A stretch of DNA of 64,000 nucleotides, from assembly GCA_037190225.1 (NCBI GenBank), contig JBBCJL010000009.1, forward strand, positions 143,491-207,490, written 5' to 3'. Source of the stretch: MKSF01 sp037190225 (GTDB taxonomy: Bacteria; Bacteroidota; Bacteroidia; Chitinophagales; Chitinophagaceae). The position numbers and the translations under genes were made by a program. Position 1 is the first letter of the stretch. Every line of letters starts with the position of its first letter. Under the pieces are notes generated by a model that was given only the letters and a program-made list of their open reading frames with translations, was not told where the DNA came from and searched no databases. Below, in pieces: positions 32,431 through 41,567 of the stretch.

Positions 32431-32886
32431 TTGTTAAGTTTAATAGGCAATTTTGACGTTTCCCTGGATGCCAAAGGACGCATCACTTTCCCGGCCGGTT
32501 TGAAAAAGCAGCTGCCGGAAGGGGAATCCTTGTCTTTTGTCGCTTACAAAGGATTTGAGAACTGCATTGAATTGTACACTGAGAATGAGTGGGAAAAGAT
32601 CCAGGCCAAGCTGGTCAAGCTCAGCATGCTGAATCCCAAGCTGGAAAAGTTCAAAAGGCTGATGCTGGCTACTTCTGCAAGGCTGGAGCTGGACAGCGCG
32701 GGAAGGCTGCTGCTGCCTAAGCATATGATATCGGCAGTGGATCTGAAAAAAGATGTGATGATACTGGGGCAAATAGATAAGATGGAGATCTGGGATAAGG
32801 CGAATTATGACGCCTACCTGGCCGCCAATATGGGCGACCTGGCCGACCTGGCATCGGAAATATTCGGGGGGGATATAGAATTATAG
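32431..32886 (+). CDS. mraZ: Transcriptional regulator MraZ
   Basis: The 151-residue protein has two SpoVT-AbrB-like halves: SLIGNFDVSLDAKGRITFPAGLKKQLPEG and ATSARLELDSAGRLLLPKHM, each with the DAKGR/DSAGR signature. It forms a multimeric ring and represses the dcw operon by binding repeats upstream of itself; five such boxes lie directly before the gene. The start is a TTG at 32431: no in-frame ATG is compatible with the conserved N-terminus. rsmH follows after 6 nt. Confidence 0.93.
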   Translation: MLSLIGNFDVSLDAKGRITFPAGLKKQLPEGESLSFVAYKGFENCIELYTENEWEKIQAKLVKLSMLNPKLEKFKRLMLATSARLELDSAGRLLLPKHMISAVDLKKDVMILGQIDKMEIWDKANYDAYLAANMGDLADLASEIFGGDIEL

Positions 32887-32892
32887 CAGATT

Positions 32893-33804
32893 ATGGAGCA
32901 CCAACAATATCATCACGAAACAGTATTGCTGGAAGAGGCGGTAGAGGCTTTGGATATAAAGCCTGATGGCGTGTATGTGGACTGTACGATGGGTGGTGCC
33001 GGTCACTCCCGGCTGATATTGAGCCGGCTGGGTCCGAAAGGAAAGCTGATCTGCTTTGACCAGGATAGCGATGCCTGGCACAATACGCCGGATGACAGGA
33101 GGGTGATATTGGTGAAGGAAAATTTCAGGTATCTCGCGCGTTTCCTGGCCTATTACGGCTGTGACCGGGTGGACGGGATATTAGCGGATATAGGAGTAAG
33201 CTCCTACCAGTTTGATACAGCGGACAGGGGATTCTCCATCCGTTTTGACGCGCCGCTGGACATGCGTATGGATGACAGGGGAGCAATGACCGCAGCAGAT
33301 ATTGTATCGGGATATTCCGAGCAGGAGCTGCACAGGATGTTTGAAAAGAATGGTGAGGTCAGGAATGCACGGACGCTTGCAAAAGTGATCGTTGAAGGAC
33401 GTAAGAACAGGCGGGTGGAGAGCATCAATGATTTTAAAGCGCTGATAGACAGCTGTATCATGGGTAAGCCCCATAAATACCTGGCGCAGGTGTTCCAGGC
33501 ATTGCGCATAGAAGTGAACGAGGAACTGGTGGCGCTGAAAGAATTCCTGAAGCAGACGCCCGGCTGCCTGAAGCCCGGCGGCCGTTTGGCGGTGATCACT
33601 TTCCATTCCCTGGAGGATAAGATCGTGAAACATTTTATGAAGAATGGTACGCTGGAGGAGCACCGGGAGGCGGAAGATCCTTTCGGGCTGCATAAGACCA
33701 GCAACCCGTTCCGGGTGCTGAAGGATGTGCTGCCGGGTGAAGCGGAAATAAAAAGAAATACGCGTTCTTCCAGCGCGCGTTTAAGAATTGCTGAAAGGAA
33801 ATAA
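32893..33804 (+). CDS. rsmH: 16S rRNA (cytosine1402-N4)-methyltransferase
   Basis: The 303-residue protein is RsmH/MraW, which adds N4-methyl to C1402 in the ribosomal P site. Recognisable parts are HHETVLLEEAVEAL at the N-terminus, the SAM motif VDCTMGGAGHSRLIL, DRVDGILADIGVSSYQFD, and the C-terminal LAVITFHSLEDKIVKHF. It is the second gene of the dcw operon. The ftsL-like gene starts 5 nt after its stop. Confidence 0.97.
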   Translation: MEHQQYHHETVLLEEAVEALDIKPDGVYVDCTMGGAGHSRLILSRLGPKGKLICFDQDSDAWHNTPDDRRVILVKENFRYLARFLAYYGCDRVDGILADIGVSSYQFDTADRGFSIRFDAPLDMRMDDRGAMTAADIVSGYSEQELHRMFEKNGEVRNARTLAKVIVEGRKNRRVESINDFKALIDSCIMGKPHKYLAQVFQALRIEVNEELVALKEFLKQTPGCLKPGGRLAVITFHSLEDKIVKHFMKNGTLEEHREAEDPFGLHKTSNPFRVLKDVLPGEAEIKRNTRSSSARLRIAERK

Positions 33805-33808
33805 GATT

Positions 33809-34129
33809 ATGGAGACATCACGAGAAGGACGGAAGCTGAGCTTGCCGAAGCTGGTGGACTGGCTGTCGCCGTTCAGCATCACCAGGAATATTCCTTACCT
33901 GATACTGGCGTTTGTGCTGATTGTGGTCTATATCAGCAATTCCAACAAGGCCATTGCTATCGTCAAGGAGCATAACAGGCGGCTGAGCGAGCTGAAGGAA
34001 GAACGGTGGCGGCACAGGGACCTGCAGTCAAGGCTGATGAACCTGACCACTGAAAAAATGATGATCGAGAAATCGGAGCGGCTGGGCCTGAAGCCCCTGG
34101 ATAAGCCGGCATTTGAAATTAAAAAGTAA
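33809..34129 (+). CDS. FtsL-like cell division protein
   Basis: The 106-residue bitopic protein has a basic cytoplasmic N-terminus, one membrane helix (IPYLILAFVLIVVYISNS, about residues 34-51) and a periplasmic coiled coil (VKEHNRRLSELKEERWRHRDLQSRLMNL). Size, topology and position between rsmH and the PBP gene are those of FtsL in dcw clusters, although FtsL sequences are poorly conserved. It would link FtsQ and FtsB-type proteins to FtsI/FtsW. The start at 33809 follows AAGGAAAT. Confidence 0.8.
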   Translation: METSREGRKLSLPKLVDWLSPFSITRNIPYLILAFVLIVVYISNSNKAIAIVKEHNRRLSELKEERWRHRDLQSRLMNLTTEKMMIEKSERLGLKPLDKPAFEIKK

Positions 34130-34143
34130 TAATAAAAAATAAT

Positions 34144-36228
34144 ATGGACAGGAAACAGGAAATAAGCTTGCGGGTGTACCTGGTGTTTACCGGTATAGTC
34201 TTGTTTGCTGTGGCCATTGTCTGGAAAGTGGTCGCCATCCAGACCGTAGAGGGGGATGCCTTGCGGGAAATGTCCCAGAAGACCCACATTAAAAAAGAGG
34301 TGCTGGGCGCGGAAAGAGGCAATATCTATTCGGAAGACGGTACCCTCCTAGTAGCCAGCACGCCGAGCTTTGACCTGAGGTGGGACCTGAAGGTAGTGCC
34401 GGAAGATACGCTCCGTAAGCATATCAACCAGATAGCGGCAGGACTGGCTAAGATACTGCGGACGAATTCGGCGGATTATTATAAGACCCGGATACTGACC
34501 GCGCATAAGAAGAAAGACCGTTATTTTCTGATCGCAAAGAATGCCAAATATTATGAATACCAGGCCATACGGGAACTGCCCGTTCTGAACAAGCGTAAGA
34601 ATAAAGGCGGATTCATCGTGGAGGCTAACTCCAAAAGGGATAATCCCTATGGCCTGCTGGCTAAAAGGACGCTCGGCCTGTGGAGGGAAAACGCTTCTAA
34701 TGTAGGGCTGGAAGAGGCATATAATAATGTGCTGGAAGGCAATGACGGGAGCAGGGTGCTGAGGAGAAGCACCGGTAATGTATGGATCCCTATCGAGGAT
34801 ATGATACTGGAACCGGAGAACGGGAAGGATATAGTGTCCACTATTGATATCAATATCCAGGAGGTGACGGAGCATGCCCTGAAAGAGAGCCTGGAGAAGC
34901 ATGGCTGCGCTTATGGTACGGCAATCGTGATGGAAACGGCAACGGGCAAGATCCGGGCGATGGCCAACCTGAAAAGGGGTGCCGGGGGCGTATATGATGA
35001 AGTGGAAAATTTTGCGGTCAAACTGTCCGAGCCGGGCTCTACCTTTAAGCTGATGTCCCTGCTGGCGCTGCTGGATGACGGTTATGTAAAGATCTCTGAC
35101 AATGTGAATGTGGAAGGTGGTGTCAAGCAGTTCGGTTCCCAGCGGGTCAGGGACGACCACTCCGGTATGGGCGTCATTTCCATAGAAAAAGCGTTTGCAG
35201 CATCCTCCAACGTGGCGTTTGCCAAGCTGGTGGACCAGTATTACGGTAATGACCCTATGAAATTTATCAGGCACCTGCAGGCCCTGCGGCTGGATAAAAA
35301 GACCGGTATTGACCTGGTGGGAGAGCACGCGCCCCGTATCAAGACCACCAAATCGGCCAGCTGGGGCAAGAAGACATCGCTGCCATGGATAGCCTATGGC
35401 TATGAGAGCCTGATATCGCCGCTGCATACCCTGATGGTATATAACGCCGTGGCCAATAATGGTAAAATGGTAAAGCCCTACCTGGTAAGTGAGATCCGGG
35501 AGTACGGGCAGCCGGTGCAGAAAATCGAGCCGACCGTTCTGGCGGAGCAGATCGCCAGGCCGGAGACCATCCGGCAGCTGCGGCAGGCTTTGGAGTCGGT
35601 AGTGGAGAACGGTACGGCCAGATCAATCAAATCGCAATTATATAAAGCCGGGGGAAAGACCGGTACGGCGCAGGTGGCCGACGGGCAGATATCCTATAAG
35701 GACGGTGTAAAGCAGGGTTCTTTCGTAGGATATTTCCCGGCAGATAACCCCAAATATACGGTTATGGTGCTTGTCCGTTCCGTTCCTCATGGTGCCTACT
35801 ATGGCGCTGTGGTAGCTGCCCCGGTGTTCAAGGTGATCGCTGATAAGCTGTATGCCCTGCATATCGGGGGCTGGAACCCGCCGGTACAGGAATATGGCAG
35901 GAACAGGTCGCTGGTGGTGAAGGGCGGCAACAGCGATGATATGAGGCAGGTATTCAGTGTCCTGGGTCTGCAGGTTCCCGGTGTGAGCAATGCCGAGGGC
36001 TTCGTAACCACCAGGCTGAACGGCAATATGATCAGCACCGAACAGCAGGTAGTGGAAAAAGGTAAAGTGCCCGATGTGGTGGGCATGGGCGTTAAGGATG
36101 CGGTATATATGCTGGAAAGAGCAGGTATGATCGTTCAGGTGCAGGGAATGGGCCGGGTTACCAGCCAGTCGGTAGCGCCGAAGACAAGCATAAGAAAAGG
36201 ACAGCAGATCATTATTACTTTAAGTTAA
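34144..36228 (+). CDS. ftsI: Division transpeptidase (FtsI/PBP3-type) with PASTA domain
   Basis: The 694-residue class B penicillin-binding protein has an N-terminal anchor helix (VYLVFTGIVLFAVAIVWKVVAI) and a dimerisation/pedestal region. The transpeptidase domain has SxxK (EPGSTFKLMSLL), SxN (AASSNVAFAK) and KTGT (AGGKTGTAQVADG). A single PASTA domain ends the protein (GKVPDVVGMGVKDAVYMLERAG onwards), which Gram-negative FtsI usually lacks but Bacteroidota members often carry. It cross-links septal peptidoglycan together with FtsW, encoded downstream. Confidence 0.93.
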   Translation: MDRKQEISLRVYLVFTGIVLFAVAIVWKVVAIQTVEGDALREMSQKTHIKKEVLGAERGNIYSEDGTLLVASTPSFDLRWDLKVVPEDTLRKHINQIAAGLAKILRTNSADYYKTRILTAHKKKDRYFLIAKNAKYYEYQAIRELPVLNKRKNKGGFIVEANSKRDNPYGLLAKRTLGLWRENASNVGLEEAYNNVLEGNDGSRVLRRSTGNVWIPIEDMILEPENGKDIVSTIDINIQEVTEHALKESLEKHGCAYGTAIVMETATGKIRAMANLKRGAGGVYDEVENFAVKLSEPGSTFKLMSLLALLDDGYVKISDNVNVEGGVKQFGSQRVRDDHSGMGVISIEKAFAASSNVAFAKLVDQYYGNDPMKFIRHLQALRLDKKTGIDLVGEHAPRIKTTKSASWGKKTSLPWIAYGYESLISPLHTLMVYNAVANNGKMVKPYLVSEIREYGQPVQKIEPTVLAEQIARPETIRQLRQALESVVENGTARSIKSQLYKAGGKTGTAQVADGQISYKDGVKQGSFVGYFPADNPKYTVMVLVRSVPHGAYYGAVVAAPVFKVIADKLYALHIGGWNPPVQEYGRNRSLVVKGGNSDDMRQVFSVLGLQVPGVSNAEGFVTTRLNGNMISTEQQVVEKGKVPDVVGMGVKDAVYMLERAGMIVQVQGMGRVTSQSVAPKTSIRKGQQIIITLS

Positions 36229-36242
36229 AAACCATATAGCCA

Positions 36243-37706
36243 TTGAAAACGGTAGCAGCATTAATTCAACATCTGCAGGATGCAGAGACCAGGGGAGACC
36301 GGCAGCATATGGTGCTGGACCTGGCGCTGGATTCCAGGAAGGTGCGGCAGGGTACGATGTTCTTCGCAGTGCGCGGCGCTCATGCCGATGGTCATGAATT
36401 TATTGCCAGGGCCGTGGAGGCCGGTGCGGTTGCTGTGGTATGTGATACGCTGCCGGAAGTAATGGCTGCGGATGTCTGCTATATTAAGGTACCGGATGTG
36501 GCGGCTGTAATGGGCGGCATAGCCGCTGTCTTTTACGATCACCCGTCCATGGAAATGAAGGTAGTAGGCGTGACCGGAACGAACGGTAAGACGACAGTAG
36601 CCACCCTGCTGTTCCAGCTGTTTCAAAAGCTGGGCTATACCTGCGGCCTTATCTCCACGGTGGCCAATTATATCGGCGATAAGACGGTGCCTGCCACGCA
36701 CACCACACCGGATGCAATATCGCTGCAGCAGCTTATGAATACCATGTATGAAGCGGGATGTGAGTATGTCTTTATGGAAGTAAGCTCTCACGCAGTATCC
36801 CAGCAACGCATAGCGGGCGTGGATTTTGACGGAGCCTTATTTACCAACCTTACGCACGACCACCTGGATTATCATAAAACATTTGATGCTTACCTCCAGG
36901 CTAAGAAGGCCTTTTTCGACGGCCTGAAAAAAGAGGCTTTTGCTATTGTCAACGCGGATGATAAGAGAGGGCCGGTGATGCTGCAGAATACAAAGGCCGC
37001 CCGTAAGACCTACGCGCTGCGGGTGCCTGCGGATTATAAAGGCAAGGTGCTGGAGAATGAGCTGGACGGCCTGCTGATGCTGATCGGCCAGCAGGAGGTG
37101 CACTTCAGGCTGAACGGCTTATTCAATGCCTATAATATCCTGGCCGTTTACGGCGCTGCCCTGAGCCTGGGTATGCCGGCGCGGCGGGTGCTGGAAATAT
37201 TAAGCGAGCTGAAAGGCGCTGCGGGCAGGTTTGAGACCATACGTTCCGCCGCGGATCATATCCTGGGCATCGTGGACTATGCCCATACGCCCGATGCGCT
37301 GCTGAACGTGCTGAGCACTATCCGGCAGTTCAGCCAGGACAAGGAAGTGATAACGGTAGTAGGCTGCGGCGGTGACAGGGACACTTCCAAAAGGCCGGAA
37401 ATGGCCGAGGTGGCCGTGACGCACAGCACTAAGGTAATATTCACCTCGGACAACCCGAGGAGCGAAAGCCCGGAAGCGATCCTGGATGATATGGAACAGG
37501 GCGTGCCTGTCTCTATGAAACGGAAGTACCTGAGAATTACCGACAGGCAGGAGGCCATACGTACGGCGGTAAGCATGGCGTCGCCGGACAGCATTATACT
37601 GCTTGCAGGAAAAGGACACGAGACGTACCAGGAGATCAACGGCGTAAAGCATCATTTTGATGATAAGGAACAGCTCATTCATATGTTTACATTATTAGAA
37701 AGATAA
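36243..37706 (+). CDS. murE: UDP-MurNAc-tripeptide synthetase MurE (meso-DAP type)
   Basis: The 487-residue Mur ligase adds the third stem-peptide residue. The ATP loop is GVTGTNGKTTVATLLFQL. The substrate-selective motif reads DNPR (FTSDNPRSESPEAIL), which marks meso-diaminopimelate rather than lysine. This fits the presence of dapA upstream. The start codon is TTG at 36243, 14 nt after ftsI; no in-frame ATG fits the conserved N-terminus. Confidence 0.95.
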   Translation: MKTVAALIQHLQDAETRGDRQHMVLDLALDSRKVRQGTMFFAVRGAHADGHEFIARAVEAGAVAVVCDTLPEVMAADVCYIKVPDVAAVMGGIAAVFYDHPSMEMKVVGVTGTNGKTTVATLLFQLFQKLGYTCGLISTVANYIGDKTVPATHTTPDAISLQQLMNTMYEAGCEYVFMEVSSHAVSQQRIAGVDFDGALFTNLTHDHLDYHKTFDAYLQAKKAFFDGLKKEAFAIVNADDKRGPVMLQNTKAARKTYALRVPADYKGKVLENELDGLLMLIGQQEVHFRLNGLFNAYNILAVYGAALSLGMPARRVLEILSELKGAAGRFETIRSAADHILGIVDYAHTPDALLNVLSTIRQFSQDKEVITVVGCGGDRDTSKRPEMAEVAVTHSTKVIFTSDNPRSESPEAILDDMEQGVPVSMKRKYLRITDRQEAIRTAVSMASPDSIILLAGKGHETYQEINGVKHHFDDKEQLIHMFTLLER

Positions 37707-37713
37707 CCGAAGT

Positions 37714-38985
37714 ATGTTGTATCATTTATTCAGCTATTTAAGAGAGCATTTTACACTTACAGGTGCGGGGTTGTTTCACTTCATCACTTTCAGGGCTGCC
37801 ATGGCCGTTATACTGTCACTGGTCATCACCCTGGTATTCGGTAAGCGGATGATCCTGCTGCTGCAGCGTAAGCAGATAGGGGAAACCATCCGGGACCTGG
37901 GACTGGAAGGCGAGAAGACCAAGAGGGGCACGCCTACTATGGGCGGTATCATGATCATTGCAGGCATGGTAATCCCTACATTGCTGTTTGCCAACCTGAA
38001 GAACATCTACATCCTGATGATGCTGCTTTCCGCGGTATGGCTGGGACTGATCGGGTTCATAGATGATTACATCAAGGTATTCAAGAAGAATAAGGAGGGC
38101 CTGCAGGGCCGGTTTAAGATCATAGGGCAGATCGGGCTGGGCATCATTATAGGCTATACGATGTATTACCATAATGATATTGTGATCACGAGAGAGGTCA
38201 AGGAAAATACACCTATACTTTACAGCGCTACGGAAAAGATCGTATCCGATCCTTATACCAGGCTGGATGATAAGGGACAGTCGCATACCTATGTACAGGT
38301 GAAGGCCCCGGTCACTACCGTGCCGTTCACCAAGAACCATGAGCTGAGCTATAGCAAGATATCTTCATTTGCGGGAGAAAAGGTGGAAAAATGGCTGACG
38401 CCTACGATCTATATCCTGTTCGTGATATTCATTATCACGGCAGTATCCAACGGCGCCAATATTACGGACGGGATAGACGGCCTGGCAACGGGCGTCTCTG
38501 CCATCAGCGGGCTGACGTTCGGCATATTTGCCTACCTGTCCGGTAACTATATATTCGCGGAATACCTGAATATCATGCACATCCCTAACCTGGGTGAGCT
38601 GTCCATATTTGTCGGCGCGTTTGTCGGTGCGTGTATAGGATTCCTGTGGTATAATGCCCACCCGGCGCAGGTGTTCATGGGAGATACGGGCAGCCTGGCG
38701 CTCGGCGGCATCATCGCCTCGCTGGCCATTATAGTAAGGAAGGAGCTGCTTATCCCTATTATCTGCGGTATCTTCCTCGTGGAGAACCTGTCAGTAATGA
38801 TGCAGGTAGCTTACTTTAAATATACGAAGCGGAAATACGGTGAGGGCCGCCGCATCTTCCTGATGTCGCCGCTGCACCATCATTACCAGAAGCTGGGCTA
38901 CCATGAAAGCAAGATCGTGACGCGTTTCTGGATCATCGGTATTGTGCTGGCCGTATTAAGTGTTGTGACCTTAAAAATTCAGTAA
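37714..38985 (+). CDS. mraY: Phospho-MurNAc-pentapeptide translocase
   Basis: The 423-residue, roughly ten-helix membrane enzyme makes lipid I on undecaprenyl phosphate. Hallmarks are GTPTMGGIMIIAGM, the catalytic FIDDYIKVFKKNKEGL, NGANITDGIDGLATGVSA and SPLHHHYQKLGYHESKI. It is about 60 residues longer than the E. coli enzyme. The extra length is a hydrophilic insertion (residues about 165-230, with ENTPILYSATEK and VQVKAPVTTVPF), as in other Bacteroidota MraY. It is 7 nt from murE and 2 nt from murD. Confidence 0.96.
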   Translation: MLYHLFSYLREHFTLTGAGLFHFITFRAAMAVILSLVITLVFGKRMILLLQRKQIGETIRDLGLEGEKTKRGTPTMGGIMIIAGMVIPTLLFANLKNIYILMMLLSAVWLGLIGFIDDYIKVFKKNKEGLQGRFKIIGQIGLGIIIGYTMYYHNDIVITREVKENTPILYSATEKIVSDPYTRLDDKGQSHTYVQVKAPVTTVPFTKNHELSYSKISSFAGEKVEKWLTPTIYILFVIFIITAVSNGANITDGIDGLATGVSAISGLTFGIFAYLSGNYIFAEYLNIMHIPNLGELSIFVGAFVGACIGFLWYNAHPAQVFMGDTGSLALGGIIASLAIIVRKELLIPIICGIFLVENLSVMMQVAYFKYTKRKYGEGRRIFLMSPLHHHYQKLGYHESKIVTRFWIIGIVLAVLSVVTLKIQ

Positions 38986-38987
38986 GG

Positions 38988-40337
38988 ATGGAGGAACTGG
39001 TTGTTATATTGGGTGCGGGTGAGAGCGGCAACGGCGCTGCCATCCTGGCAAAAAAGAAAGGATATGACGTGTGGGTCTCCGACTCCGGGAGCATAAAGGA
39101 TATGTATAAAAATGAGCTGCTGTCCTGGGAGATACCTTTTGAAGAGCAGGGGCATGATGAGGCGAAGATATTGCAGGCAGGACTGGTTGTAAAAAGTCCC
39201 GGCATACCTGAAACGGCAGCGGTGGTCAGGAAGGTCAGGGAGAAGGGCATAAGGATCATCAGCGAGATCGAATGGGCCAGCAGGTTTATTGACAGCAGCA
39301 GGATCGTGGCCATTACCGGCAGTAATGGTAAAAGCACCACGACTACCCTGACGCACGATGTATTTATAAAAGCGGGCCTGGATGCGGCGCTGGTGGGGAA
39401 TATCGGTATCAGCTTTGCGAAGCGGGTCGCTTTGCAGCCTGCGGACTGGTATATCATAGAAGTGAGCAGCTTTCAGCTGGATGATATTGAGACCTTCCGG
39501 CCGGATATAGCGGTGCTGCTGAATATTACCCCGGATCACCTGGACAGGTATAATTACAATTTTGATGATTACATACAGGCCAAGTTCAACATTTTCAAAA
39601 ACCAGGAAGCTGCAGACTATGCAGTGATCAATATGGACGACCCTGTTATACAAGCGAAACTAACCGAAACCAACATACATTCACAATTATTGACCATTAC
39701 GATGAACGAGAAACTATTTAACCAGAAAAACGGCGCACTGTTTAAGAACGAGAACATCCAGATCAACGTAAACGATGAGAATTTCCAGCAATCCATCAAT
39801 GATTTGATGATCAAAGGCAAACATAATTATTACAACACTATGGCGGCGGGTATATCAGCTAAGGCTGCAGGCATCAGGAATGAATTTTTAAGGGAAAGTT
39901 TTTCAACATTCAACGGGCTGGATCACAGGCTGGAATACGTGGCAACAGTGGGCGGGGTGGAATTCATCAATGACAGTAAAGGCACCAATCTGAACTCTGT
40001 ATGGTATGCCCTGGAAAGTATGACAAAGGATGTGGTATTGATACTCGGAGGACAGGATAAGGGGAACGATTATAATGAGATCATGGACCTGGTGAAGGAA
40101 AAGGTAAAGGCCATCGTATGCCTGGGTGTCAATAATGACCTGATACACCAGGCCTTTGATAATGTGGTTACGGACATCGTGGACACGCGTTCGGCAAAAG
40201 ATGCGGTAAAGACCGCTTACTTCCTGGCGAAGGAAGGTGATGTGGTGCTGCTGTCCCCCGGTTGTGCCAGCTTTGACCTGTTCAGGAATTTCGAGGACAG
40301 GGGCGAGCAGTTCAAGATCGCGGTAAGAGAACTTTAA
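38988..40337 (+). CDS. murD: UDP-MurNAc-L-alanine:D-glutamate ligase
   Basis: The 449-residue Mur ligase adds D-Glu to UDP-MurNAc-L-Ala. The N-terminal dinucleotide-like GAGESGNGAAILAKKKGYDVWVSD, ATP loop AITGSNGKSTTTTLTHDV, LNITPDHLDRYNYNFDDYIQAK and C-terminal DVVLLSPGCASFDLFRNFEDRG are typical. The ATG is 2 nt after the mraY stop, with the ribosome-binding site inside the mraY end. Function and place in the operon are standard. Confidence 0.96.
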   Translation: MEELVVILGAGESGNGAAILAKKKGYDVWVSDSGSIKDMYKNELLSWEIPFEEQGHDEAKILQAGLVVKSPGIPETAAVVRKVREKGIRIISEIEWASRFIDSSRIVAITGSNGKSTTTTLTHDVFIKAGLDAALVGNIGISFAKRVALQPADWYIIEVSSFQLDDIETFRPDIAVLLNITPDHLDRYNYNFDDYIQAKFNIFKNQEAADYAVINMDDPVIQAKLTETNIHSQLLTITMNEKLFNQKNGALFKNENIQINVNDENFQQSINDLMIKGKHNYYNTMAAGISAKAAGIRNEFLRESFSTFNGLDHRLEYVATVGGVEFINDSKGTNLNSVWYALESMTKDVVLILGGQDKGNDYNEIMDLVKEKVKAIVCLGVNNDLIHQAFDNVVTDIVDTRSAKDAVKTAYFLAKEGDVVLLSPGCASFDLFRNFEDRGEQFKIAVREL

Positions 40338-40364
40338 AGAAAAAACAGAGAACAATAAAGTGCA

Positions 40365-41567
40365 ATGGAAATTATAAGGAAATATATTAAAGGTGACAAA
40401 GGTATCTGGGCTGTGGTGCTGCTGCTCTTCTTCTGGAGCTCGGTAGTGATCTACAGCGCCACCGGTTCTTTAGCCTGGCGTAAGGGAATGGGAGAGAACC
40501 ATTTCTTTTTAAGCCATGCGTTCAAGTATGTGCTGGGCTTTGTTATCATTTTTATATTTCACAGGATCAATTATGTGAAGTTCAAGAAATGGGCGTCTTA
40601 TTTGTTCCTGATCAGCATACCCCTGCTGATCCTGACCTTATCGGGTGTGGGTACCACGCTGAATGACGGGGCCAGGTGGCTCACCATCCCGGTGATCAAT
40701 ATCTCCTTCCAGACCTCAGACCTGGCCAAGCTGGCCATCTTTATGTACCTGGCCAAAATGCTGAGCCTGCGCCAGGATAATATCAAGGACCTCTGGAAAG
40801 GCTTTGTGATCCCTATCCTTTGCCCGGTGCTGCTGATCGTGCTGCTGATCGGGGTTGCCAACTTATCAACGGCATTATTGTTATTGCTCACGTGCTGTAT
40901 CATGTTCTTTATAGGCAGGGTCAGCATGAAGCACATACTCCTGCTGGGACTGGTAGGCATCATAGCGGTAGCGGGCCTGTACGGCTTCTCCAAAGCGACC
41001 GGCATAGGCAGGGCGGAGACCTGGGAAAAGCGGATAGAGACCTATATGGGTAAAGGCGATGCGGATGATAACTTCCAGGTGAACCAGGCCAAGATAGCGA
41101 TCGCCAACGGCAGCTTCATTGGTAAAGGTCCGGGTAACAGCTGGGCCAGGGACTACCTGCCGCATCCTTATTCTGATATGATATTTGCTATGCTTATCGA
41201 GGAATACGGTGTGATCGGCGCGGTGGGGCTGATGCTTATCTATCTTACCCTGCTGTGGAGAAGCATACAGATATTCAGGCGTATTCCTTACGCGTTCGGC
41301 TCCTTCCTGGTCATAGCCCTCAGCGTGACCATGGTCTTCCAGGCTTTTGTGAATATGGGAGTGGCGGTCAATCTGCTTCCCGTCACGGGGCTTACCCTGC
41401 CGCTGATGAGCATGGGAGGATCGTCCATATGGTTTAACTGTATCGCGATAGGCATTATCCTGAGCGTCAGCAGGTATGTGGAAGAGATGGAACAAAATGA
41501 AAAAGATAAAGTAACAAAGGCATCTGTGGAAAAGCAGATACAGGAATTAGAAATTATCAGGTCATGA
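40365..41567 (+). CDS. ftsW: Septal peptidoglycan glycosyltransferase FtsW
   Basis: The 400-residue SEDS-family protein has about ten membrane helices. Typical features are VVIYSATGSLAWR in the first helix, GVGTTLNDGARWLTIP, LIEEYGVIGAVGLMLIYL, and NLLPVTGLTLPLMSMGGSS near the end. It polymerises lipid II at the septum with the FtsI-type transpeptidase encoded four genes upstream. The cytoplasmic C-terminus is charged (EQNEKDKVTKASVEKQ). Its stop overlaps the murG start by 4 nt (ATGA). Confidence 0.95.
   Translation: MEIIRKYIKGDKGIWAVVLLLFFWSSVVIYSATGSLAWRKGMGENHFFLSHAFKYVLGFVIIFIFHRINYVKFKKWASYLFLISIPLLILTLSGVGTTLNDGARWLTIPVINISFQTSDLAKLAIFMYLAKMLSLRQDNIKDLWKGFVIPILCPVLLIVLLIGVANLSTALLLLLTCCIMFFIGRVSMKHILLLGLVGIIAVAGLYGFSKATGIGRAETWEKRIETYMGKGDADDNFQVNQAKIAIANGSFIGKGPGNSWARDYLPHPYSDMIFAMLIEEYGVIGAVGLMLIYLTLLWRSIQIFRRIPYAFGSFLVIALSVTMVFQAFVNMGVAVNLLPVTGLTLPLMSMGGSSIWFNCIAIGIILSVSRYVEEMEQNEKDKVTKASVEKQIQELEIIRS

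Noticed and set aside
34348..35427. 359-codon open frame antisense to the division transpeptidase
   Set aside because: It is a shadow of the PBP gene, which has all three catalytic motifs.
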